Origin: JBDHTS01 sp044220535
GTDB taxonomy: Bacteria; Pseudomonadota; Alphaproteobacteria; Micavibrionales; Micavibrionaceae
DNA: 7,042 nt
Direction of reading: 5' to 3'
Assembly: GCA_044220535.1 (NCBI GenBank)
Contig: JBGAQU010000101.1
Span: forward strand, 1 to 7,042
The notes beneath the pieces were generated by a model, which worked only from the letters and a program-made list of their open reading frames with translations, did no database searches and had not been told where the DNA came from. The position numbers and the translations under genes were made by a program. This document shows positions 1 to 5,201 of the stretch, in pieces. The number at the start of each line of letters is the position of its first letter. Within the stretch, counting starts at the first letter, position 1.

Positions 1-216
1 AAGATCGATCAAAAAATGCAAAAGCGCATTTTACGGCGGTTGGACACCCTTGATGCTGCAACGAAGCCGGAGGACATGAATATTCCCGGCTTTGATTTTC
101 ACGGACTGCGAGGCCATGTTCCTAAACGCTATAGCGTTCATATAAATGGGCCATGGTGCGTGATGTTTGAGTGGGATGATGGCGCAAGAAACGTCAATTA
201 CGAGCAATATCACTGA
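1..216 (+). CDS. higB: HigB-type (RelE/ParE superfamily) toxin, 5' end outside window
   Basis: This is the C-terminal part of a small mRNA-interferase-type toxin that would cleave mRNA on the ribosome and be neutralised by the HigA-like protein encoded next. The reading frame is open from base 1, before the first ATG at 16, so the gene starts upstream of the window; 71 codons are visible against roughly 90 residues for whole HigB proteins. The visible part carries the family pattern: a basic helix with RRLDTLDAAT (visible residues 12-21), then IPGFDFHGLRGH, a KRYSVHINGPW strand, MFEWDDG, and a terminal YEQYH (HigB proteins typically end in a DYH-like motif). The HigB-before-HigA gene order is typical of this family. 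Only 13 bases separate its stop from the antitoxin start. The ATG at 16 is probably internal. Toxin activity is inferred from family and context. Confidence 0.85.
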   Translation, partial: KIDQKMQKRILRRLDTLDAATKPEDMNIPGFDFHGLRGHVPKRYSVHINGPWCVMFEWDDGARNVNYEQYH

Positions 217-229
217 TACGGAGAATGTT

Positions 230-538
230 ATGATAGCAAGACAACCAACCCATCCGGGTGAAATACTGAAAGAAGATGTCTTTCCGGCTTTGAAGCTGAA
301 CGCATCGCGGGCAGCTGAGATGTTGGATATCTCCCGTCAGTATATGGGCGATATCCTCAACGGCAAAAAACCGATGACGCCGCTACTGTGCCTGAAAATT
401 GGCAAGCTGGTCGGTAACGAGCCAGAAATGTGGATGAACATGCAGGCAAAATACAATCTGTGGGAAGTCGCGCAGGATAAGGCTAGTCAGAAAGCCGTGG
501 CGCATGTACCGAATTACAGGGAGCTTGAAACGGTATAG
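230..538 (+). CDS. higA: HigA-type antitoxin, XRE-family helix-turn-helix protein
   Basis: This 102-residue antitoxin would bind the HigB toxin and repress their shared promoter. It opens with the family hallmark HPGEIL (residues 8-13). A helix-turn-helix follows at about residues 25-46, with SRAAEMLDISRQYMGDILNG matching the usual pattern of A-x-x-L-x-(I/V)-S-x-x-x-(L/M)-x-x-(I/L)-L-N-G. The C-terminal segment has NEPEMWMNMQAKYNLWEV, the standard W-(M/L)-N-(L/M)-Q-x-x-Y-(D/N)-L motif of HigA proteins. An in-frame ATG exists at 167 but lies inside the toxin gene. I chose 230 because GGAGA sits at 220-224, 5 bases upstream, and because homologues begin just before HPGE. The gene lies 13 bases after the toxin stop and 1 base before the kinase-like gene, so the three are probably co-transcribed. 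Confidence 0.92.
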   Translation: MIARQPTHPGEILKEDVFPALKLNASRAAEMLDISRQYMGDILNGKKPMTPLLCLKIGKLVGNEPEMWMNMQAKYNLWEVAQDKASQKAVAHVPNYRELETV

Positions 539-539
539 C

Positions 540-1118
540 ATGTTAATTCATATCAACGGTTTCCCAGGTGTCGGAAAATTGACGGTTGCTCGTGAGCTTG
601 AAAAAGTTATGGGCGCGCGTCTGATTGATAATCATGCCATCATCAATTTGGCAACCATGGCGACTGAACACGGTTCTCCTGAATATTTGAAACTGTTATC
701 AGATTTGACGAATTCATTATTCGCAACTCTTGCGGAGAATGCGTCTTTAAAGAATTTAATATTTACAAATGCCTTGGCCGCTGAGTTAGAAGAAGATGTT
801 TCAAGACTTGAGTGTCATAGAGAATTGGCAAAAGCGCGTAATGAAATATTCGTTCCTGTTTTACTAACGTGCGATGTTGAAGAAAACAAAGCTCGTCTTG
901 TGAGCGCTGGTCGTGCTGAACGGCAGAAACTGACCAAGCCGCATATCCTCGAAGAAATTTATGGTTCTTATACGCCATACCATCCTAAGGATTCTTATGG
1001 CTTGGTTGTGGATGTCACAAGAAGATCTCCGCAAGAAACTGCCGCTTTGATCAAACAGCATAGCGACAATTTAATGAGTGTTCAGATAGCTGCCCCGTCT
1101 CATCGCCAGCAACTCTAA
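540..1118 (+). CDS. P-loop NTPase, small nucleotide/shikimate-kinase-like AAA family protein
   Basis: This 192-residue cytoplasmic P-loop protein has an undetermined substrate. The Walker A loop is GFPGVGKLT at residues 7-15; the residue after the catalytic lysine is Leu where Ser/Thr is usual, with Thr next, a variant I associate with a group of small kinase-like proteins starting in the style M-x-I-x-I-N-G-x-P-G-V-G-K. A DNH motif follows at residues 30-32, and a strand PVLLTCDVEEN at 106-116. An Arg-rich lid-like segment, RLVSAGRAERQKLT, spans 119-132 and resembles nucleotide-monophosphate kinase lids. VVDVT at 156-160 is a late core strand. An in-frame ATG at 504 overlaps higA by 35 bases, but the fold begins at the methionine at 540, 1 base after the higA stop, which suggests translational coupling. 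The gene is more AT-rich than the transporter and gatB. Its place behind higBA could mean accessory cargo rather than a toxin-antitoxin part. Confidence 0.8.
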   Translation: MLIHINGFPGVGKLTVARELEKVMGARLIDNHAIINLATMATEHGSPEYLKLLSDLTNSLFATLAENASLKNLIFTNALAAELEEDVSRLECHRELAKARNEIFVPVLLTCDVEENKARLVSAGRAERQKLTKPHILEEIYGSYTPYHPKDSYGLVVDVTRRSPQETAALIKQHSDNLMSVQIAAPSHRQQL

Positions 1119-1153
1119 ATAATTTTTCCTTGGTCGCTCCGCTAGGCAAAATG

Positions 1154-1168
1154 TGGATTCGAACTCCA
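1154..1168 (-). other. T-arm-like tRNA scrap
   Basis: Read on the minus strand, this gives TGGAGTTCGAATCCA, the shape of a tRNA T-arm (TTCGAAT loop core between G and C), but the flanks no longer form a full 5-bp stem or an acceptor arm, and no other tRNA arms can be placed nearby. It shares GTTCGAATCC with the intact tRNA-Ser at 1399-1490. It may be a decayed tRNA end left by an integration event, or chance. Confidence 0.25.
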
Positions 1169-1213
1169 AAAATTAACGAACCGAAAAAGCTTCTAAATTC
1201 AGTACGTTCTGAC

Positions 1214-1239
1214 CCCTACTAAAATTTTTCTAAGTAGGG
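1214..1239. repeat. Inverted repeat, 7-bp stem with 12-base AT-rich loop
   Basis: CCCTACT (1214-1220) pairs perfectly with AGTAGGG (1233-1239) around an AT-rich loop containing AAAATTTTT. There is no T run after the stem on either strand, so it is not a typical Rho-independent terminator. It could be a protein-binding palindrome or part of an old element. Only the repeat itself is directly seen. Confidence 0.5.
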
Positions 1240-1398
1240 TGACGCGCGGAGAAAATAGCCCTTGGAGAGACAAAATGGGGCGGATACGGGGGAGAATATC
1301 GCGCTGTCGGTAGGGTGAGAATGGCCGGAGAAGGCTAGGAATACTGGGCTTTTGAGCGGCGATGCTGTAACCGGAGACTTTGGTTCTTATCGGTTAAA

Positions 1399-1490
1399 TG
1401 GCGGAGACGGAGGGATTCGAACCCTCGATACAGTTTAACCCGTATGACGATTTAGCAAACCGTTGCCTTCAGCCACTCGGCCACGTCTCC
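1399..1490 (-). tRNA. tRNA-Ser (anticodon GCU)
   Basis: The minus strand reads as a complete 92-base class II tRNA. The acceptor 5' strand GGAGACG (1484-1490) pairs with CGTCTCC (1403-1409), followed by discriminator G and an encoded CCA (1399-1401). The anticodon stem-loop is ACGGT, loop TTGCTAA, ATCGT, giving anticodon GCT, which reads serine codons AGC and AGU. A long variable arm with a TACGG/CTGTA stem, typical of tRNA-Ser, precedes the T-arm GAGGG-TTCGAAT-CCCTC. All arms pair well, so the gene appears functional. Its 3' end faces the gene-free spacer and the toxin-antitoxin cassette, the side where integrative elements often insert. Confidence 0.97.
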
Positions 1491-1516
1491 GCATTGCCTT
1501 TGAAAAGGCGATTGCA

Positions 1517-1545
1517 TATTTAGCAGGCCTTGGCAGGGTGTGCAA
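1517..1545 (-). promoter_or_regulatory. Possible promoter for tRNA-Ser
   Basis: On the minus strand, TTGCAC (1540-1545) lies 17 bases before TAAATA (1517-1522), which is preceded by TGC, an extended -10 pattern. Transcription would start near 1510, giving about 20 bases of leader before the tRNA 5' end at 1490. The leader contains a short hairpin, GCCTT/AAGGC (1496-1509). Both hexamers match the sigma70 consensus only partly, so position and spacing are the main support. Confidence 0.35.
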
Positions 1546-1578
1546 CAGATATAGGGCAATCCGTCATCTCATTACTTC

Positions 1579-1729
1579 CGTCATCCCGGCGAAAGCCGGG
1601 ATCCATGGGATCGTGCAACATATTGAAAGGCAAGGGGTATGGGCTGCGAGGTCCCGGCCATTATGCTTGTTTGCATCCCTTTGTGGTTGCTTCGCCATCG
1701 TATGGATCCCGGCCTACGCCGGGATGACG
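1579..1729. repeat. REPIN/MITE-like pair of inverted GTCATCCCGGC palindromes
   Basis: Two 28-base units face each other. The left unit (1579-1606) contains CCCGGC-GAAA-GCCGGG, and the right unit (1702-1729), read in reverse complement, contains CCCGGC-GTAG-GCCGGG. They agree at 26 of 28 positions and differ only in the 4-base loop. Each unit can fold on its own, and the pair can fold together around a spacer of about 95 bases. This family of intergenic palindromes is widespread in proteobacterial genomes; translated, it gives the familiar spurious peptides VIPAKAGIH and WIPAYAGMT, both present in the open frame at 1463-1741, which I therefore reject as a gene. Such elements carry no transposase and are thought to be moved in trans. 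A possible partial copy (CCGTCAT) lies at 1561-1567. Confidence 0.85.
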
Positions 1730-1737
1730 ATGAAGGG

Positions 1738-1766
1738 TTGACAAAATATGATTATTTTCCTATTAT
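1738..1766 (+). promoter_or_regulatory. Strong sigma70-type promoter for the small gene and MFS transporter
   Basis: A perfect -35 box TTGACA (1738-1743) is followed after exactly 17 bases by TATTAT (1761-1766), a 5-of-6 match to the -10 consensus. An overlapping perfect TATAAT lies at 1764-1769 but with a 20-base spacer. Transcription would start near 1773-1776 and run into the small gene at 1806 and the transporter at 1976. The promoter begins only 8 bases after the palindrome-pair element, so that element may separate the tRNA and transporter units. Confidence 0.7.
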
Positions 1767-1805
1767 AATGGCGGAAAAACGAGGAGGCGAAAGGCACAGG
1801 CGGAA

Positions 1806-1979
1806 ATGGTCCGCTCAAAATCTTCCTCAAACGAACTGAAAGAATTGTTTAATAAAATGAATGGTTTGAAGAAAGAAAAAACGTTTTTGAAAAACAAACT
1901 GAAGGACCAGCCTCAATTGACAGCTCCACATATTTATGTGGGAATTACGGGCCAAAGCGCAGGGAATATAAGTGAATGA
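1806..1979 (+). CDS. Small 57-residue protein of unknown function, coupled to the MFS gene
   Basis: I do not recognise this protein. The 57-codon frame opens with ATG about 33 bases after the expected transcription start of the promoter at 1738-1766, and its TGA stop overlaps the transporter ATG as ATGA (1976-1979), a classic translational-coupling junction. The product starts MVRSKSSSNELKELF; residues 9-33 are rich in Lys, Glu and Leu and could form a short charged amphipathic helix or coiled coil. A less charged tail follows with TAPHIYVGITGQSAGN (39-54). There is no membrane segment or signal peptide. AGG at 1798-1800 lies 5 bases before the start; a better Shine-Dalgarno sequence, GAGGAGG (1781-1787), is too far upstream at 18 bases. 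It could be a real small protein or a translated leader controlling the transporter. A hairpin CCACAT/ATGTGG (1926-1941) lies inside its last third. Confidence 0.55.
   Translation: MVRSKSSSNELKELFNKMNGLKKEKTFLKNKLKDQPQLTAPHIYVGITGQSAGNISE
1926..1941 (+). promoter_or_regulatory. Hairpin within the small gene, upstream of the transporter start
   Basis: CCACAT (1926-1931) pairs with ATGTGG (1936-1941) around loop ATTT, about 35 bases before the transporter ATG and 19 bases before its AGGG Shine-Dalgarno-like sequence (1961-1964). It is not followed by a T run, so it is not a terminator. It might affect ribosome movement from the small gene into the transporter gene. Only the pairing is seen; the role is a guess. 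Confidence 0.3.
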
Positions 1980-3229
1980 AATTTTTTAAGAATATGACAG
2001 GCGGGAAAACGGTCGAAAAGGCGGTGCTGTTCACCGTTCTGGTCGCGGCTCTGGGGTATTTCGTCGATATTTTCGACCTGCTGCTGTTCAGCATCGTGCG
2101 AGTGCAGAGCCTGAAGGATCTGGGCGTGGCGGAAGGTGATTTGCTGGATACCGGCATCAGGCTGATCAACTGCCAGATGGCCGGGCTGTTGATCGGCGGC
2201 GTGGTCTGGGGCGCGGTGGGGGACAGGCTGGGGCGCATCTCCGTGCTGTTCGGGTCCATCCTGCTGTATTCCGTCGCCAATATCGCCAACGGGTTCGTGA
2301 CCAGTGTCGATCAATATGCGGCTCTGCGTTTTATCGCGGGCATCGGCCTTGCGGGTGAACTGGGGGCAGGGGTGACGCTCGCCTCCGAATTGCTGCCGGG
2401 GCGGTGGCGCGGCCTGGGCACCACCTTTATCGCCTCGATCGGCGTCGCGGGCGCGATGATGGCGGCAACGATTTCGGATCTCACCGGCTGGCGCACATCC
2501 TATATGGTCGGCGGCGGCATGGGGCTGTGCCTGCTGCTGATGCGGTTGAAGGTGCATGAATCCGGCATGTTTAAACGGATTGAGGACAAACAGGACGCGC
2601 AGGTCAGCCGCGGCAATATCCTGATGCTGTTGAAACCGCGTTTACTCAAACGCTATCTGGCGGTAATCCTGGTCGGTGCGCCGCTCTGGGGCATGATCGG
2701 CTTGTTCATTACCTTCACGCCGGAATTTGCAAAGGATATGGGCATGGCCGACCCATTGCCGACAGCAGGCAAGGCCGTGTTCTATTCCTATCTCGGTCTG
2801 GTGTTCGGCGATGCGTTTATCGGGCTGCTCAGCCAGAAATTGAAAAGCCGGAAGAAGGCGGTCGGGTTTTCCCTCGCCATGATGACGGCGTCACTCGCGG
2901 TATATGTGCTGTTGCCGGGCAAAACACTGGAAATCTATTACGCGCTGTGCCTGTTGCTGGGGTTCAGTGTCGGATACTGGTGCATGTTCGTGCAGATGGC
3001 CGCGGAGCAGTTCGGCACCAATATCCGCGCCACGGCCACGACCACCGTTCCCAATCTTGTGCGCGCCATCACCATTCCGGCAACGGCGGCGTTCGGCGCG
3101 CTGAAGCCTGAACTGGGCGTCGTGGAAAGCGGAGTCGTGGTAATGGCGGTGCTGACGGTTCTTGCGGCCATATCGCTGTATAGTTTGGATGAGACATTCG
3201 GTAAGGATCTGGATTATATAGAAAAATAG
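1976..3229 (+). CDS. MFS transporter, 12-helix, sugar/aromatic acid:H+ symporter-like
   Basis: This 417-residue inner-membrane secondary transporter is of normal length for the major facilitator superfamily. Helix 1 carries the acidic motif YFVDIFDLLLF (28-38), with Asp31 and Asp34 placed as in sugar and aromatic-acid proton symporters. The loop between helices 2 and 3 has motif A, GAVGDRLGRISV (79-90). Helix 4 has RFIAGIGLAGELGAGV (118-133), the R-x-x-x-G-x-G-x-x-G-E motif. A cytoplasmic loop with charged residues (about 192-222) joins the halves. Helices 10-11 bear AEQFGTNIRATATT (343-356), the A-E-x-F-x-T-x-x-R-A-T signature, and the tail LDETFGKDLDYIE is common in this subgroup. The substrate cannot be read from sequence. 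Its start overlaps the stop of the small upstream gene, with AGGG at 1961-1964 as ribosome site. It is GC-richer than its flanks. Confidence 0.9.
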   Translation: MKFFKNMTGGKTVEKAVLFTVLVAALGYFVDIFDLLLFSIVRVQSLKDLGVAEGDLLDTGIRLINCQMAGLLIGGVVWGAVGDRLGRISVLFGSILLYSVANIANGFVTSVDQYAALRFIAGIGLAGELGAGVTLASELLPGRWRGLGTTFIASIGVAGAMMAATISDLTGWRTSYMVGGGMGLCLLLMRLKVHESGMFKRIEDKQDAQVSRGNILMLLKPRLLKRYLAVILVGAPLWGMIGLFITFTPEFAKDMGMADPLPTAGKAVFYSYLGLVFGDAFIGLLSQKLKSRKKAVGFSLAMMTASLAVYVLLPGKTLEIYYALCLLLGFSVGYWCMFVQMAAEQFGTNIRATATTTVPNLVRAITIPATAAFGALKPELGVVESGVVVMAVLTVLAAISLYSLDETFGKDLDYIEK

Positions 3230-3243
3230 GTAATATAAAAATG

Positions 3244-3272
3244 TTGTTTTTCATAATTTATAAGCTTAAAAT
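3244..3272 (+). promoter_or_regulatory. Possible promoter for the GNAT gene
   Basis: TTGTTT (3244-3249) is followed after 17 bases by TAAAAT (3267-3272), a 5-of-6 match to the -10 consensus, in a strongly AT-rich 69-base gap after the transporter stop. The -35 match is weak (3 of 6). If real, it lets the acetyltransferase be expressed independently of the upstream transporter, although read-through is also possible because no terminator is seen between them. Confidence 0.4.
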
Positions 3273-3286
3273 ATTAGAAGCTAAAG

Positions 3287-3293
3287 AAGGAGG
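3287..3293 (+). promoter_or_regulatory. Shine-Dalgarno AAGGAGG fixing a TTG start
   Basis: AAGGAGG is a full match to the anti-Shine-Dalgarno sequence and ends 5 bases before TTG at 3299. No ATG or GTG in the acetyltransferase frame lies near it, and the GNAT fold begins within the first residues after this TTG. The ATG at 3241 is in a different frame. The site therefore decides the start. Confidence 0.85.
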
Positions 3294-3298
3294 CAATT

Positions 3299-4300
3299 TT
3301 GCAGGCAAAATTAAAAGACGGAACAATCGTAACGATACGCGATGCACAGTCATCCGATTATCCGGCCATTGCCCATCTGTACGCCCTTCCAACCTATGCC
3401 TCAGCCAGGACATTTACCGGCGCCGATAAATTTAGAATTCGTTTTAATGAAGAAAAATCGTTCACCAGAGAAGATCTGCAGCATGAATATCTGACCGGGC
3501 GTGAAAACGATGGCATGCTTCTGGCAGAGATCGACGGGCGCCCGATCGGCATGCTGGCCTATGGGGCAAAGGCTATTGTCGACAAGCCGGACGGCACAAC
3601 CGATCCGGTTCCTTATATCGGCCAGTTTTCAGTGGAAGAGTCCTGGCGCGGCAAAGGCGTTGGCGCGATTCTTAAGAATGAATTCTATGCGCGTATGAAG
3701 GAAGCCGGCTTTGATAAAGTCACGCTGGATGTTTTCACGGAAAATAAAAATGCGTTGCGCATGTATGAAGAAGAAGGATTCCAGGTTGTCAACGCGGCCT
3801 ATGACTTTGTGGATCTGAGGGATTTACCTTCAATAGAAACGCCCGGCATCAAAATTAAATTTGCCAAAGCCGGCGACTGGGAAACGGTCAGGGATCTTGA
3901 AGCGGCACTCAATCCGCTCTCTCCGAATGATGAGCATATTTATGATGATACGGGCCGCCATAATATGGATGAGCCCGCGTTTAAGGATGCCATAGCCAAT
4001 GGCAATCCGATCTTTATCGCGACAAAGGACGATGGCACGCCCGTTGGCTATGCGTGCATGCAAAAGAAAATAGGCAACCAGGAAAATCGTCTGCCCAAAA
4101 CGCTGGGCGATATTTATAACCTGGCTGCTGAAAATGCCGGCACGTTTAAGGCCATAATCAGCGCTGCCGGAGATTTTGCAAGAAATAATGGCATCACATC
4201 CATCCGTACCTATGCAGTGCCCGGCGAACAAAAAGCCGAATTGCTCGAAGATGTCGGTTTTAGAAAATTTCGGCAGTTTATGGTGGATTTAAGATTGTGA
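3299..4300 (+). CDS. Tandem GNAT N-acetyltransferase (second domain degenerate)
   Basis: This 333-residue cytoplasmic protein would transfer an acetyl group from acetyl-CoA to an amine of unknown identity. The N-terminal GNAT domain (about 10-170) has a beta-strand start VTIRDAQSSDYPAI, then MLLAEIDGRPIGML (73-86), then motif A, QFSVEESWRGKGVGAIL (109-125), whose R117-G118-K119-G120-V121-G122 is the acetyl-CoA pyrophosphate loop (R-x-x-G-x-G/A). N151-A-x-x-M-Y-E-E-E-G-F161 is the usual last helix. A second, weaker GNAT-like half (about 184-333) has GTPVGYACM, AISAAGDFARNNGI-like helix spacing and LLEDVGFRKF (315-324), but lacks the R-x-x-G-x-G loop, so it is probably structural or regulatory. 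The start is TTG behind a perfect Shine-Dalgarno sequence. It converges on the TerD-like gene with 48 bases between the stops and no obvious terminator. Confidence 0.88.
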   Translation: MQAKLKDGTIVTIRDAQSSDYPAIAHLYALPTYASARTFTGADKFRIRFNEEKSFTREDLQHEYLTGRENDGMLLAEIDGRPIGMLAYGAKAIVDKPDGTTDPVPYIGQFSVEESWRGKGVGAILKNEFYARMKEAGFDKVTLDVFTENKNALRMYEEEGFQVVNAAYDFVDLRDLPSIETPGIKIKFAKAGDWETVRDLEAALNPLSPNDEHIYDDTGRHNMDEPAFKDAIANGNPIFIATKDDGTPVGYACMQKKIGNQENRLPKTLGDIYNLAAENAGTFKAIISAAGDFARNNGITSIRTYAVPGEQKAELLEDVGFRKFRQFMVDLRL

Positions 4301-4348
4301 GCATCAAAAATCTTTCAATATATAGTCCAGGATAAGATAGATAAGCGT

Positions 4349-5071
4349 TTAGGGTGATGACGGCTCGCCCGTATATTTGCGCAGCAACCGCCCCCAGTCC
4401 TCATTATCATCCACGAATTCATGGACGGGTGTGATGATCAGGTTGTTCTTGATCCTGTGCAGGCTGGCTACCACATAACCGAACGGCTCACCCTCGCCTG
4501 ATTTGTTCAGGACGGTTTCAAGGAACACCTTCCCGGTCTTGCTGTCGGCGATTTTCAACTGGATGTTGTTGATTTGATTCAAATTGTAGCGGCAGTCGCT
4601 TTTTACAGCCAAAATGAAATGCATATACTGGTCAGGCAGGCCGTTGGTTTCGATATGGATCTGTTCGTCATATCCGTGGCCCGAGAAATTGTCCCCGCTA
4701 TGATAGATCTTGCCGCTCCTGTCGATCGCGCTGCGCGACTCCGGGCCGATAGGGGTGATCAGTTCATTGCGGACATCATAGATGTAACAATACAGATCCA
4801 GATCATAATGGCGGAATCCGACATCCCGCGCCGTTTCATCCTTGAACTTCACGATGCGGTCGTAATTGTATTTGTAATACGAACGGCTGATCTGCATAAA
4901 GCTGATGTAATCCAGCAGCGTCAGGAAACGGTCCCACAATCCGGCTGCGCCGGGGCGATAGATGCGCGGCTGCTTTACAAATTCCTCCCGCGAAATTGGG
5001 TCCCAGGACAGGCTGATCACGATGCGGGCAGGGCCGCCCTTGATAAGTGAGATAAATACTCCATTGTCCAT
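4349..5071 (-). CDS. TerD-domain stress protein with internal insertion
   Basis: This 240-residue protein has the TerD fold found in tellurite-resistance and general stress proteins, which bind calcium. The N-terminus VFISLIKGGPARIVISLSWD (5-24) matches the family start V-S-L-x-K-G-G-x-x-x-x-x-x-x-L-x-W-D. The core resumes at DLDLYCYIYD (90-99), followed by IYHSGDNFSGHGYDEQIHI (122-140), the GDN-x-x-G-x-G-x-DEQI signature containing likely metal ligands, and by FILAVKSD (152-159). IQLKIADSKTGK (170-181) and PFGYVVASLHR (196-206) then lead into a charged tail. Residues 25-88 form an insertion rich in aromatic and basic residues between the first strands, absent from ordinary TerD/TerZ proteins of about 190 residues. 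The start is ATG with AGG (5081-5083) 9 bases upstream. No other ter genes are in the window. Tellurite resistance should not be assumed. Confidence 0.85.
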   Translation of the reverse strand: MDNGVFISLIKGGPARIVISLSWDPISREEFVKQPRIYRPGAAGLWDRFLTLLDYISFMQISRSYYKYNYDRIVKFKDETARDVGFRHYDLDLYCYIYDVRNELITPIGPESRSAIDRSGKIYHSGDNFSGHGYDEQIHIETNGLPDQYMHFILAVKSDCRYNLNQINNIQLKIADSKTGKVFLETVLNKSGEGEPFGYVVASLHRIKNNLIITPVHEFVDDNEDWGRLLRKYTGEPSSP

Positions 5072-5081
5072 GCTGTATTAC

Positions 5082-5171
5082 CTATAAAGAAAATACTACT
5101 TTCAACGAATACCCATGCTGGAAAGCTTGGAGCAACCAAGACGACTTAGACTGATTGTTTTCTTTTCGCAT
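5082..5171 (-). CDS. Possible 29-residue leader ORF upstream of the TerD-like gene
   Basis: A 29-codon frame starts with ATG at 5171 behind GAGAG with 6 bases between, and its TAG stop overlaps the AGG ribosome site of the TerD-like gene. The product begins MRKENNQSKSSWLLQAF and ends in a short hydrophobic run, KVVFSL. It resembles nothing I know. Placement suggests a leader peptide whose translation could influence access to the downstream ribosome site, but a frame of this size can occur by chance. Confidence 0.22.
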   Translation of the reverse strand: MRKENNQSKSSWLLQAFQHGYSLKVVFSL

Positions 5172-5201
5172 GATAGACTCTCTGTAAATCAGTGTTAAGA
5201 A

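Larger units (their letters stand above)
1119..1398. other. Gene-free spacer between the TA cassette and tRNA-Ser
   Basis: No credible protein-coding gene or known structured RNA is seen in these 280 bases on either strand. The stretch holds a T-arm-like scrap (1154-1168) and a perfect 7-bp inverted repeat (1214-1239). GTAGGGTGA occurs twice in direct orientation (1234-1242 and 1310-1318), and the word CGGAGA recurs at 1247, 1326 and 1372, then again inside the tRNA acceptor end at 1402. I see no convincing intrinsic terminator for the kinase-like gene: no GC-rich hairpin is followed by a T run. The mix of scraps fits a decayed boundary of inserted DNA, which is inference. Confidence 0.6.

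Noticed and set aside
167..229. Upstream in-frame ATG extension of higA
   Set aside because: It lies inside the toxin gene with no ribosome site, whereas ATG 230 has GGAGA at good spacing and matches the family start.
1579..1729. CRISPR array from the repeated GTCATCCCGGC units
   Set aside because: Only two units in opposite orientation with one spacer of about 95 bases; CRISPR repeats are direct and regularly spaced.
1463..1741. 92-codon open frame on the plus strand
   Set aside because: It runs antisense through the tRNA-Ser 5' part and its promoter, and through both palindromic units, giving the familiar spurious VIPAKAGIH and WIPAYAGMT peptides. No protein family resemblance and no Shine-Dalgarno site.
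1769..1840. 23-codon frame starting at the ATG overlapping TATAAT
   Set aside because: Its start lies within or just before the expected transcription start, so the mRNA would lack a ribosome site; the product is unremarkable.
1934..2557. 207-codon minus-strand frame opposite the MFS gene
   Set aside because: It is the antisense shadow of a clear transporter; the product is rich in His, Gln and Pro, typical of reverse reading of GC-rich membrane-protein codons.
3241..3429. ATG-started frame overlapping the GNAT start
   Set aside because: It is in a different frame from the acetyltransferase, has no ribosome site, and ends soon; the AAGGAGG at 3287-3293 serves TTG at 3299.
4574..5050. 158-codon plus-strand frame opposite the TerD-like gene
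   Set aside because: Antisense shadow of a recognisable TerD domain; no ribosome site or family resemblance.
5104..5145. CTTGG/CCAAG hairpin as a gatB terminator
   Set aside because: The stem is only 5 bp, not GC-rich, and lacks a proper T run; I could not support it as an intrinsic terminator.
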